From JAQVSV01 sp041667045 (GTDB taxonomy: Bacteria; Elusimicrobiota; Elusimicrobia; Elusimicrobiales; Elusimicrobiaceae): a DNA stretch of 5,202 bases. The notes beneath the pieces are model-generated. The model was not told the origin of the DNA and did no database searches. It saw nothing but the letters and a program-made list of their open reading frames with translations. The stretch spans positions 1 through 5,202 of the forward strand of contig JBAYFS010000166.1 of the NCBI GenBank assembly GCA_041667045.1, given 5' to 3'. The first letter of the stretch is position 1, and the number at the start of each line of letters is the position of its first letter. Of the stretch, positions 1 through 5,202 are shown one piece after another. Both the position numbers and the translations under genes were made by a program.

Positions 1-846
1 CCCCGCACGGGAAGCTGCGACCGACGCGGAACCGCCTTCGGCCCACTCGTAATGCGGGGTATAGCGCACATGGCTGAAAGAATGAAGGCCGGCGGGCGGA
101 AACGGCATAACCGAAAAAAACGGACCGCACATTACGGTAATGCCCAAAGTACGCAACGGTTCCGGCACAGAAACCAGGCACATTTCCGTCATCTCATGTT
201 TGAGCGGGATAAGCTCAAGGCCGGAATTAGCTGTCAAATAATTAAGGCCGGAATAAGTGCAGTTAAACACGTGGTCGGCGTAAACTGTTTCCCTGGTGTC
301 GCCGCAGGCCAGTTCAACCGCCAGCCCGTCGCCCTGCGGCGTGACTTTTTGCGCCGTGGTGTTAAGGCTTAAAGCCACACCGGACGCGGTGAGCCGTTTT
401 ACCATGCAGTCGCGCAATTTTATGGAGTCGAAGGCGTATTCCACCACGGAAAAGCAGTCTTCAATCAAAGCCGGATTGGTCAGCGCCTTGATTTTGGCCG
501 GGGCCGGTTCGCACCGCGCACCGATACGCTCGCAGAACCTCGCGAACTGCCGCGCGGAAACCTTGCTCAACGGTTTGCCGATCATGTAATACTTTTCGAA
601 TTCCGAGGAAACGCAATCTTTAAATTCGCCCACGAACCGAGGGAATGATATCCGGGACCGCAGCGCGGTCAAAACACTGCGGGGATAATGATAGCCGTTG
701 TGGACCCGCGCCTGATTGGCGTAGGACGCCCTTGTCATTAATTGCGGTTCCTTCTCGGCTAAACGGACGGAGTGTCCTCGGCGCGCGAAATGATCGGCAA
801 GATACATGCCGAAAAAACCGCCGCCTATAACAATAATTTGTGCCAT
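1..846 (-). CDS. FAD-dependent oxidoreductase, DAO-like fold, partial (C-terminus beyond left edge)
   Basis: This frame is open from an ATG at 846 to the left edge, giving 282 codons with no stop, so the C-terminus is missing. The N-terminus is a classic Rossmann dinucleotide-binding unit: a hydrophobic strand, then GGGFFG at residues 8-13 (GxGxxG), a helix, and an acidic residue (E31) at the end of the second strand where FAD ribose is normally held. A segment NQARVHNGYHYPRS lies at residues 44-57, and a later strand reading VFNCTYSGLNYL (193-204) sits where DAO-type proteins carry their second FAD contact. Proteins of this look are often found beside surface-sugar or glycosyltransferase genes (family knowledge); no such neighbour is in view. 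It is probably cytosolic, since no signal peptide is seen. The substrate is unknown. The Shine-Dalgarno site is weak (AGAG about 14 nt upstream), so the start rests mainly on the Rossmann N-terminus. It lies 200 nt downstream of the histidine phosphatase gene on the same strand. Confidence 0.85.
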   Translation of the reverse strand, partial: MAQIIVIGGGFFGMYLADHFARRGHSVRLAEKEPQLMTRASYANQARVHNGYHYPRSVLTALRSRISFPRFVGEFKDCVSSEFEKYYMIGKPLSKVSARQFARFCERIGARCEPAPAKIKALTNPALIEDCFSVVEYAFDSIKLRDCMVKRLTASGVALSLNTTAQKVTPQGDGLAVELACGDTRETVYADHVFNCTYSGLNYLTANSGLELIPLKHEMTEMCLVSVPEPLRTLGITVMCGPFFSVMPFPPAGLHSFSHVRYTPHYEWAEGGSASVAASRAG

Positions 847-1009
847 ATAAAATACTTTTCTCTGCTTTCGGAATCTGCTGCCCGCAGAAAGTAAATCCGC
901 AGGCTTTATGCTGTTTCAACACTGTCATTTTTCGTTTGCAGTTTAACGCCGAGAATGCTGGCGGCGGATGTTTTTGCTGCAAACAATTTACAAACTTGCG
1001 GGCGGCAGC

Positions 1010-1039
1010 GCGTCAAAATGCAATAGCATTATTTGACGC
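1010..1039 (-). repeat. Inverted repeat just after the histidine phosphatase stop; possible 3' hairpin
   Basis: Two 12-nt arms, GCGTCAAA plus ATGC, face each other around a TATT loop, with a 2-nt TA bulge in one arm. The hairpin begins 7 nt after the stop codon of the 1047-1613 gene. No T-run follows on either strand, so it is not a textbook intrinsic terminator. It could stabilise the 3' end, attenuate read-through into the oxidoreductase gene, or be a protein-binding palindrome. The rest of the 847-1046 gap holds no recognisable gene and no convincing promoter. A TTGACG in the distal arm of the palindrome has only a poor -10 (TGTAAA) downstream. Confidence 0.5.
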
Positions 1040-1046
1040 AGGGACC

Positions 1047-1613
1047 CTATTCGCTGTCTCCGGGCAGAACGTGCTGGGGGACATCCTCGAAAGAAGTTAC
1101 CTTATCACCCTCGAAATTCAGCACCCAGGCGCGATCAAAGGAAGCGCCGGGCCATTGTTGAGGGCCGTTTTTCACGTTAAAAGCGGCCAGGATGTCCAGT
1201 ATCGCGTGATGTTCCCAGCAGACCAGCACCATCTTGCCGTTATAAGCTTCCGTCTTCAAAATTTCATTGGCAAGCGCACGTTCGCTTTTCTTTTTATATT
1301 TCGTGTTGATCTTCAGGTTCAGTTCTTTGGATAGAGGTAAAACTGTCTGTATTGCGCGCAACGTTCCCTGCTCGTCTTTCGGCGCCATGCCGTAGATGGC
1401 GGCAGGAGTGCCATACCGCGTAACGGCTTTGTTGTTTTTAAAAAAATCCACAAGCGCATAAGCGCGCTTCCAGCCCAGTTCGCTTAGTTCGTTGCCGGTT
1501 TCCGGTTTTTCCGCATGGCGAATCACTATCACCTGCGCAGGAGCGGCAAACGCCGCGGGAATCGCAAAAACCGGTACAAAAACCATGGCAATAAAAATCA
1601 GTAATTTCTTCAT
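1047..1613 (-). CDS. Exported histidine phosphatase superfamily protein (branch 1, phosphoglycerate-mutase-like)
   Basis: The predicted protein has 188 residues. Residues 1-23 form a Sec signal peptide (MKK, a hydrophobic core, then AAFA before APAQ), so it is probably periplasmic. Right after it comes a strand and RHAEK (32-36), the phosphohistidine motif, with Ala where many members have Gly. R86 in TLRAIQT fits the second phosphate-pocket arginine, and WEHHAI (133-138) fits the C-terminal catalytic histidine, probably H135. Known relatives use a phosphohistidine intermediate to remove phosphate from small molecules or proteins; the substrate here cannot be read. The length suits a small single-domain member. 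The ATG at 1613 was chosen because AGGAGAG lies 5 nt upstream and the signal peptide begins there; a GTG at 1670 would add 19 residues ahead of the signal peptide. No clear promoter is seen in the 112-nt gap upstream. The overall family call is firm. Confidence 0.88.
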   Translation of the reverse strand: MKKLLIFIAMVFVPVFAIPAAFAAPAQVIVIRHAEKPETGNELSELGWKRAYALVDFFKNNKAVTRYGTPAAIYGMAPKDEQGTLRAIQTVLPLSKELNLKINTKYKKKSERALANEILKTEAYNGKMVLVCWEHHAILDILAAFNVKNGPQQWPGASFDRAWVLNFEGDKVTSFEDVPQHVLPGDSE

Positions 1614-1618
1614 GCGAA

Positions 1619-1625
1619 CTCTCCT
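1619..1625 (-). promoter_or_regulatory. Shine-Dalgarno site deciding the histidine phosphatase start
   Basis: AGGAGAG lies 5 nt before the ATG at 1613. It favours that start over the in-frame GTG at 1670. Confidence 0.8.
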
Positions 1626-1695
1626 ATATTCCTTACCGGCTTGACGTTTTACAGTAAATGCGCCTGGCACCTATTTGTCTGTGCGAGCCGCCCTG

Positions 1696-1717
1696 AAAAA
1701 AATACGCACGGCGTGCA
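1696..1717 (-). terminator. Weak intrinsic terminator after the GNAT gene
   Basis: About 9 nt after the GNAT stop codon the minus strand reads GCAC-GCC-GTGC, then GTA and a run of seven T. The stem is only 4-5 bp with a 3-nt loop, so termination may be partial. The T-run and its position right after the gene support it. Partial read-through would carry transcription into the histidine phosphatase gene, which has no obvious promoter. Confidence 0.5.
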
Positions 1718-1725
1718 AGAAACTT

Positions 1726-2226
1726 TCAGATAAATCTCCGCATCCAAACCACATCAAAGACTTTACCATTTTTCCGGGTGGGGAAACTAATCCGCCCCAC
1801 TTCGGCAAACCCGTTTTTTTTATGGAAGCTGAGGCTTTGAGTGTTAAGAGAGCAGATATGCGCCAGCAGGGTTTTAATACCCAGATTTTTGGCGTCCTTT
1901 TTTAAAACCTTCAAAAGTCTGGTACCCACACCCTTGCCCGTGTGAATGGGAAGAATGAAATAACACAATTCCGCGACACGGTCCAGAGCCGAGCGCTCGT
2001 TGCCGTGCGGGCGTTCCAAACGGCCATATCCGACTATTTCTTTGCCTTCGTTTTCCACCACATAAATAGAATTGCCAAATGTGGTTTTTATGTATTTTAT
2101 GCACCCTTTGCAGGAGGGTATTCTTTTGCCCGCATAATAGGAGAGGCTGTGTCTTATAAAGTAATTGACGATAGCTCTCACACCCCGGTTATCTTTTCCC
2201 GTCGCTTTCCGAATTTTGTAATTCAT
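1726..2226 (-). CDS. GNAT family N-acetyltransferase, phosphinothricin-acetyltransferase-like
   Basis: The 166-residue length is typical of a single GNAT domain that transfers acetyl from acetyl-CoA to an amine. It opens with IRKATGKD (5-12), the usual first strand. A central strand CYFILP (88-93) leads into HTGKGVGTRL (95-104), matching the R/QxxGxG/A pyrophosphate loop of motif A, with Thr in the first position. SLNTQSLSFHKKNGFAEVGRI (from 126) matches motif B and the NxxSxxLHxxxGF pattern of the phosphinothricin acetyltransferase (pat/bar) group, and the end, GKVFDVVWM (154-162), also resembles that group. Resistance to a given compound cannot be inferred; many such genes have other substrates. 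There is no signal peptide, so it should be cytosolic, unlike its exported neighbours. There is no clear Shine-Dalgarno site (AT-rich leader). It lies 57 nt after the PAP2 gene with no strong terminator between, so the two probably share a transcript. Confidence 0.88.
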   Translation of the reverse strand: MNYKIRKATGKDNRGVRAIVNYFIRHSLSYYAGKRIPSCKGCIKYIKTTFGNSIYVVENEGKEIVGYGRLERPHGNERSALDRVAELCYFILPIHTGKGVGTRLLKVLKKDAKNLGIKTLLAHICSLNTQSLSFHKKNGFAEVGRISFPTRKNGKVFDVVWMRRFI

Positions 2227-2283
2227 AAAAGTTTATTTTATCGAAATGGCTGGCATGGCACCATGGCGTATAAGCTTAAACTG

Positions 2284-3066
2284 TTAAAAACGACTCACCA
2301 CGACAAGCCCTTTTGTGTCGGCGCCTAGGATCGGCAGCAGCGTTACGGGACTGTCCGCTTCCCGGTATTTAATTACGGCTTTGGCGGTAAAATATCCCAG
2401 CGCGGAACCGATGAAAACATCCGACGCCCAATGGTCGTTGTGGTTCATTCTGCCCAAGCCCGCCAAAGCGGCGCAGGTGTAAGCCAGCGGCGCGACAAGC
2501 GGCGTGTCGCCGTAAACATGCGCAATAGGCGTGAGCAGGGCAAAAGCGGTTGCGGCATCGCCCGACGGGAAGGACTGGTTCCTGTCGTATAAACCCGGGC
2601 CGTGCCAGACATAAGGGGAAGTGTTTTCATACGGCCTGTCGCGGTGTGTGGCGAATTTCACGGCCTCAAATATAAGTCCCGCTATGATAAAACTTTCCAG
2701 GGACATCGCCGAAGCCCGCGCCAGTTTTTTATTGTCGAAAATTTTTGCTCCGCCATAAATCAAAGCGAAAGCCGGAACAGCCGTTTCTATTCGTCCGAAA
2801 GATTTGAACACATTTTCGATGGAGTTGGTGGTATTGCCGCGGTTGCGCTGGAACATATCCCGGATTTCGCCGTCAGCCGCGTACAGCGCGCCAAAGCCGA
2901 CTGCGACAGCTCCGACAGTAATCCAGTCGCCGGAATCAAAACGGGCCGGAGAAGTAACCACTTTTGCGATATCCTGGTTCAGTATTTTAAAATGGTTTTC
3001 CGAGTCTGCGGCAAAACCGGATGCCGTAAGAAGGAAAAAACTCGCGCTTAGTAATATATGTTTCAT
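2284..3066 (-). CDS. Exported PAP2 superfamily phosphatase with PSGD in place of PSGH
   Basis: The predicted protein has 260 residues: a Sec signal peptide (1-20, ending SGFAA) and then several hydrophobic stretches (roughly 48-62, 95-107, 122-138, 171-183, 190-204 and 216-228) that suggest an envelope membrane enzyme. The PAP2 motifs are in order: K137-x6-R144-P145 (C1), PSG-D at 167-170 (C2), and R206-x5-H212-x3-D216 (C3). Family members use the C3 histidine as nucleophile to dephosphorylate lipid phosphates, undecaprenyl pyrophosphate or small phosphate esters. The C2 His, normally needed for catalysis, is Asp here (codon GAT at 2557-2559), so activity may be altered. The substrate cannot be chosen. 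The ATG at 3066 was preferred because GAGGA lies 5 nt upstream and it starts directly with the signal peptide; a GTG at 3078 overlaps that site. A strong terminator separates it from the upstream gene. Confidence 0.9.
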   Translation of the reverse strand: MKHILLSASFFLLTASGFAADSENHFKILNQDIAKVVTSPARFDSGDWITVGAVAVGFGALYAADGEIRDMFQRNRGNTTNSIENVFKSFGRIETAVPAFALIYGGAKIFDNKKLARASAMSLESFIIAGLIFEAVKFATHRDRPYENTSPYVWHGPGLYDRNQSFPSGDAATAFALLTPIAHVYGDTPLVAPLAYTCAALAGLGRMNHNDHWASDVFIGSALGYFTAKAVIKYREADSPVTLLPILGADTKGLVVVSRF

Positions 3067-3071
3067 TAGGG

Positions 3072-3076
3072 TCCTC
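3072..3076 (-). promoter_or_regulatory. Shine-Dalgarno site deciding the PAP2 start
   Basis: GAGGA lies 5 nt before the ATG at 3066. The alternative GTG at 3078 would place this site inside the coding region and has no better ribosome site of its own. Confidence 0.7.
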
Positions 3077-3086
3077 ACTGGAATTT

Positions 3087-3095
3087 ATTTTAGCA
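3087..3095 (-). promoter_or_regulatory. Candidate extended -10 promoter for the PAP2 gene
   Basis: The minus strand reads TGCTAAAAT, matching the extended -10 pattern TGnTATAAT at all but one base. No good -35 is found at 16-18 nt (ATCTGT or TCTGTT), which an extended -10 can tolerate. It sits about 20 nt before the ATG at 3066. It falls in the short gap after the strong terminator of the upstream gene, where a new promoter would be needed. Confidence 0.4.
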
Positions 3096-3120
3096 AATCC
3101 TGTAAAAAAACAGATGCGCG

Positions 3121-3168
3121 CCGTAAAATAAAAATGCCCCGGGAGCGATCCCGGAGCATTTTTTACGG
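3121..3168 (-). terminator. Strong, nearly symmetrical intrinsic terminator after the secreted-protein gene
   Basis: An 11-bp stem (3134-3144 with 3149-3159, one G-T pair) closes a 4-nt loop. On the minus strand it is followed by TTTTATTTTA and on the plus strand by a run of T. Outer arms CCGTAAAA and TTTTACGG extend the pairing to 3121-3168 with a small bulge. It begins 17 nt after the stop codon at 3185. It should end the minus-strand transcript of the secreted-protein gene and could also act on any plus-strand transcript. Confidence 0.9.
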
Positions 3169-3184
3169 TAAAACTCTTTGTAGT

Positions 3185-4048
3185 TTAATTGGAGTCAGGC
3201 TGCAATGTGAACTGTCCGTCGCCTCTTACGTAGAATATGTCGCGATATTCGCTATGCCATAATATGGTGTCCACTGAGGTATACATAACAATCTGCATGG
3301 CCGCGATCGGATTTTCCTTTGTGCCGACATTTGCGATCGTGGAATCGGGAACTTCACAGCGGACATTGACATTCCACGCCCACGCCACGTCAAGCGATAT
3401 GGGCTGGACGGTAACTCCGGTCAGGTATTTGCCTTTTCCGTCCATGTTGCCGCCGTAAGTAAAGATAACCTGATACTTCATGTTTACTACCGTTATGTGA
3501 TAAAGATTCTTTTTCACCATTGCGTAACCGTAGGCTTTCGGCATTTCCCAGCCGGATAAGTCCGTCCAGTGCGCCATGCCTTTGGGAACCGCGTTGGCGT
3601 AATTAACGGTGACATTCACAATAGGTTTATTGTCAGCGATAATTTTAAATATTTTCTCGGCTAAGTTGATAATGCGTTCAGCTGTTCCGATAGAGTCCTC
3701 CTGTCCGGGAACAGGAATGGACGGATCCGTCGGATAGGTAGGGTAGGTCGGAGTAACGGGATAACCTCCGGGGTTGTTGGGATCAACCGCCGGGGCGGGA
3801 TTGGCGGGAATGCCGTATCCGCCGTTAGGTATATTCGGCATGGTTTGCTGCTTGATTCTGAACGATTTGACTTTTCTCGGTTCCCCGACAAAAATCTGGG
3901 TTATTCTTGTGGATTGCGGATCAAGTTTAAAGTAATCCGGATTTTTTGCGGCAAAATCCCGCACCTTGTCACTGGAAGGGTTCGCGGCGAAAGCACCTGA
4001 AGACAGCGCCAGTACAACCGCTATGGGAACTGCTTTTTTAAATAACAT
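3185..4048 (-). CDS. Unrecognised secreted protein with proline-rich linker
   Basis: I cannot assign this 287-residue protein to a named family. Residues 1-21 are a clear Sec signal peptide (MLFKKA, hydrophobic core, GAFA then ANP). Residues 22-70 form a short charged N-terminal region. Residues 71-116 are a low-complexity linker rich in Pro, Gly, Asn, Thr and Tyr, including PTYPTYPTDP (100-109). Residues 117-287 look like one folded domain: a helix (ERIINLAEKIFKIIADN, 124-140), then many alternating hydrophobic strands with aromatic residues, a Gly-rich turn GGNMDGKGKYL (199-209), and an end of YVRGDGQF (273-280). There is a single Cys (C231) and no transmembrane helix after the signal, so it should be periplasmic, surface or secreted. 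The RGD-like triplet is probably incidental. It has an ideal AGGAGG site 4 nt before the ATG, a consensus -10 and a strong terminator, so it may be well expressed as a single gene. It is divergent from the acid phosphatase gene. Confidence 0.85.
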   Translation of the reverse strand: MLFKKAVPIAVVLALSSGAFAANPSSDKVRDFAAKNPDYFKLDPQSTRITQIFVGEPRKVKSFRIKQQTMPNIPNGGYGIPANPAPAVDPNNPGGYPVTPTYPTYPTDPSIPVPGQEDSIGTAERIINLAEKIFKIIADNKPIVNVTVNYANAVPKGMAHWTDLSGWEMPKAYGYAMVKKNLYHITVVNMKYQVIFTYGGNMDGKGKYLTGVTVQPISLDVAWAWNVNVRCEVPDSTIANVGTKENPIAAMQIVMYTSVDTILWHSEYRDIFYVRGDGQFTLQPDSN

Positions 4049-4052
4049 ATGT

Positions 4053-4058
4053 CCTCCT
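4053..4058 (-). promoter_or_regulatory. Consensus Shine-Dalgarno site for the secreted-protein gene
   Basis: A perfect AGGAGG lies 4 nt before the ATG at 4048, the best ribosome site in the window, and fixes the start. Confidence 0.85.
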
Positions 4059-4140
4059 GATTGATTTTGTGTTTCATAAGCAGCTTGTACTATCTTCCAT
4101 GCTGCGGAGTGCGTCCTGATGGTTAGCTCAACTATACTAA

Positions 4141-4169
4141 ATTATACGTCCCGGCGCTTTTGTGTCCAA
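4141..4169 (-). promoter_or_regulatory. Sigma-70-like promoter for the secreted-protein gene
   Basis: On the minus strand TTGGAC (4169-4164) is followed after exactly 17 nt by a perfect TATAAT (4146-4141). Transcription would begin near 4134 and leave a leader of about 86 nt before the ATG at 4048. A second -10-like TATAGT lies just downstream (4136-4131). No conserved riboswitch fold was recognised in the leader. Confidence 0.6.
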
Positions 4170-4254
4170 GGGCCGTATGGGCCATGTTTCACTTCCCTAA
4201 AGGCCTATTTTTGCGTTCAGCCGCATAAGTCTATGGTTTCTTATGTTCTGCCAT

Positions 4255-4283
4255 TTGACTTGCGGCGATGCAAAGTTTATACT
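4255..4283 (+). promoter_or_regulatory. Sigma-70-like promoter for the histidine acid phosphatase gene
   Basis: TTGACT (4255-4260) and TATACT (4278-4283) are separated by exactly 17 nt, each matching the consensus hexamer at five of six bases. The start of transcription should be near 4290, immediately before the AGGGAG ribosome site, so the leader would be only about 12-14 nt. Together with the minus-strand promoter at 4141-4169 it makes the 4049-4302 gap a divergent control region. Confidence 0.72.
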
Positions 4284-4290
4284 GGACAAA

Positions 4291-4296
4291 AGGGAG
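4291..4296 (+). promoter_or_regulatory. Shine-Dalgarno site of the histidine acid phosphatase gene
   Basis: AGGGAG lies 6 nt before the ATG at 4303 and 9 nt before a second ATG at 4306. Both are usable starts that differ by one Met. Confidence 0.75.
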
Positions 4297-4302
4297 AATT
4301 TT

Positions 4303-5202
4303 ATGATGAAAATGTTTTTATTGCTGGTTCTACTGATGTCCCCGGTTGCTGCGTTTGCCGGAGAAAAGCTGATATTTGCCATAGACATTATCCGACACGG
4401 CGATCGCATGCCTGTAGACGATATTCCAAAATCACCCTACAAATGGCCCCTGCCTTTCGGACAATTGACTCCGAAAGGAATGAAGCAGGAATATGACCTG
4501 GGTTCAAAAGCAAGAGCGGAATATGTGGAACGATATCACCTGCTTGCGCCCAATTACGTCAGCGGAACCATGTATATCAGGTCTTCCGACGTGGACCGCA
4601 CACTGATGAGCGCGCAATCCTTTTTGACGGGACTTTATCCTCATGGAACCGGCCCGGAGCTGGACGGCAAACCCGCCCTGCCTGATTTTGCGCAACCGAT
4701 CCCCATCCATACCGTTGCGGCGGCCGAGGAAGATCTGCTTTTCCCGGATGGCCCGCAATATAAATTCAGGGAACTTAGAGAAAAATATGTTTCGCCAACC
4801 CCGCAATGGCAGCAGAAAAAGGCGCAAGTCGAGCCGAACTTGGCGCGCTGGAGCGAAGCCACGGGTTTATCCCTGAAAAAGCTGGAGGACCTTATACCGC
4901 TGGGTAATACCCTGGCAATATACCGGCTGTACAATGTCGAACCCCCGAAAGAATTGACGGATAAAGACGTGCAGGAAATTATTGAAGCCGGACAATGGGC
5001 TTTTCTCGCCGAATTCGGAGCCGAGGAAGTCGGACGCAGAACAGGCATGGCTTTGCTGCAACAGGTAAGTGGTCGCATCCGCGATGCCGCGGACGGCAAG
5101 AATGGCCTGAAATATGTTCTGTTCTCGGCGCATGACAGTACCCTGATGAGCGAAATGAGCGCGCTGGGCGCGCCGCTAGGCGCAACCCCTCCGTACGCGT
5201 CA
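4303..5202 (+). CDS. Exported histidine acid phosphatase (branch 2), partial (C-terminus beyond right edge)
   Basis: The frame is open for 300 codons to the right edge, so the C-terminus is missing. Residues 1-19 form a Sec signal peptide (MMKMF, hydrophobic core, AAFA before GEK), which predicts a periplasmic or envelope enzyme. The mature protein starts with a strand and RHGDR (31-35), the phosphohistidine motif of histidine acid phosphatases. SSDVDRTLMSA, followed by FLTGLYP, is the second conserved arginine region of the family, and SAHDSTL contains the C-terminal HD pair (H277, D278), the proton donor of branch 2. The spacing between the motifs suits the acid phosphatase / lysophosphatidic acid phosphatase type. 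Phytase or glucose-1-phosphatase activity is possible, but the specificity cannot be read from this part. The whole catalytic core is present. It is the only plus-strand gene and has its own strong promoter. The start is ATG 4303 or 4306. Confidence 0.92.
   Translation, partial: MMKMFLLLVLLMSPVAAFAGEKLIFAIDIIRHGDRMPVDDIPKSPYKWPLPFGQLTPKGMKQEYDLGSKARAEYVERYHLLAPNYVSGTMYIRSSDVDRTLMSAQSFLTGLYPHGTGPELDGKPALPDFAQPIPIHTVAAAEEDLLFPDGPQYKFRELREKYVSPTPQWQQKKAQVEPNLARWSEATGLSLKKLEDLIPLGNTLAIYRLYNVEPPKELTDKDVQEIIEAGQWAFLAEFGAEEVGRRTGMALLQQVSGRIRDAADGKNGLKYVLFSAHDSTLMSEMSALGAPLGATPPYAS

Noticed and set aside
620..982. 120-residue open frame on the minus strand across the start of the oxidoreductase gene
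   Set aside because: It overlaps the clearly coding Rossmann region in another frame, is rich in Cys, Arg and Phe with no domain-like pattern, and has no ribosome site.
1648..1658. TTTAC-A-GTAAA palindrome in the histidine phosphatase leader as an operator
   Set aside because: Five-base AT-rich arms are expected by chance, and no promoter is identified beside it.
1614..1670. GTG start at 1670 for the histidine phosphatase
   Set aside because: It would put 19 extra residues before a signal peptide that starts at ATG 1613, which has its own AGGAGAG site.
2254..2265. CATGG-TG-CCATG palindrome between the PAP2 and GNAT genes as a terminator
   Set aside because: The arms are only 5 bp with a 2-nt loop, too tight to form well, and no T-run follows. 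The nearby TAAGCTTA is too short to interpret.
3067..3078. GTG start at 3078 for the PAP2 gene
   Set aside because: The GAGGA ribosome site for ATG 3066 overlaps this codon, and the signal peptide begins naturally at 3066.
3224..3232. RGD triplet near the C-terminus of the secreted protein as an integrin-binding site
   Set aside because: A three-residue match is common by chance, and here it lies in what looks like a structured YVRGDGQF turn.
3271..3273. PSGD as evidence that the PAP2 gene is a pseudogene
   Set aside because: The frame is full length with signal peptide and the other motifs intact, so a substitution is more likely than decay. The relevant codon is at 2557-2559.
4049..4103. 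Tiny frame ATGGAAGAT... (8 codons) in the leader of the secreted-protein gene as a leader peptide
   Set aside because: It has no ribosome site, no run of regulatory codons and no visible terminator/antiterminator pair.

Overview
The window looks like chromosomal DNA from a Gram-negative-type bacterium of middling GC content. It uses the standard code, has good Shine-Dalgarno sites on several genes, and encodes several proteins with Sec-type signal peptides. The genus cannot be read from the sequence. An uncultured lineage such as Elusimicrobiota is only a guess. No rRNA, tRNA, CRISPR array, insertion sequence or phage gene is visible.

Layout: five genes lie on the minus strand and one on the plus strand. 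From left to right they are: (1) the N-terminal 282 codons of an FAD-dependent oxidoreductase running off the left edge (1-846, minus); (2) a small exported histidine phosphatase of branch 1 (1047-1613, minus); (3) a GNAT acetyltransferase resembling the phosphinothricin N-acetyltransferase group (1726-2226, minus); (4) an exported, membrane-embedded PAP2-type phosphatase (2284-3066, minus) whose usual PSGH motif reads PSGD; (5) an unrecognised secreted protein with a proline-rich linker (3185-4048, minus); (6) a histidine acid phosphatase of branch 2 (4303-5202, plus), cut by the right edge after 300 codons.

Transcription units: genes 5 and 6 diverge from a 254-bp intergenic region with a sigma-70-like promoter facing each way. 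A strong, nearly symmetrical hairpin terminator closes gene 5, so gene 4 probably has its own promoter (an extended -10 is visible). Gene 3 follows gene 4 by 57 nt and probably shares its transcript, then ends in a weak terminator. An inverted repeat follows gene 2. Genes 2 and 1 have no convincing promoter of their own.

Theme: three of the six genes are exported phosphatases from three separate families or branches, and a secreted protein of unknown role shares a divergent control region with one of them. The simplest reading is a periplasmic or envelope set that releases phosphate from organic esters. No phosphate-regulon site or transporter is visible to prove it. No defence system or clearly new system is evident. 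The most notable points are the catalytic-motif substitution in the PAP2 protein and the unrecognised secreted protein.
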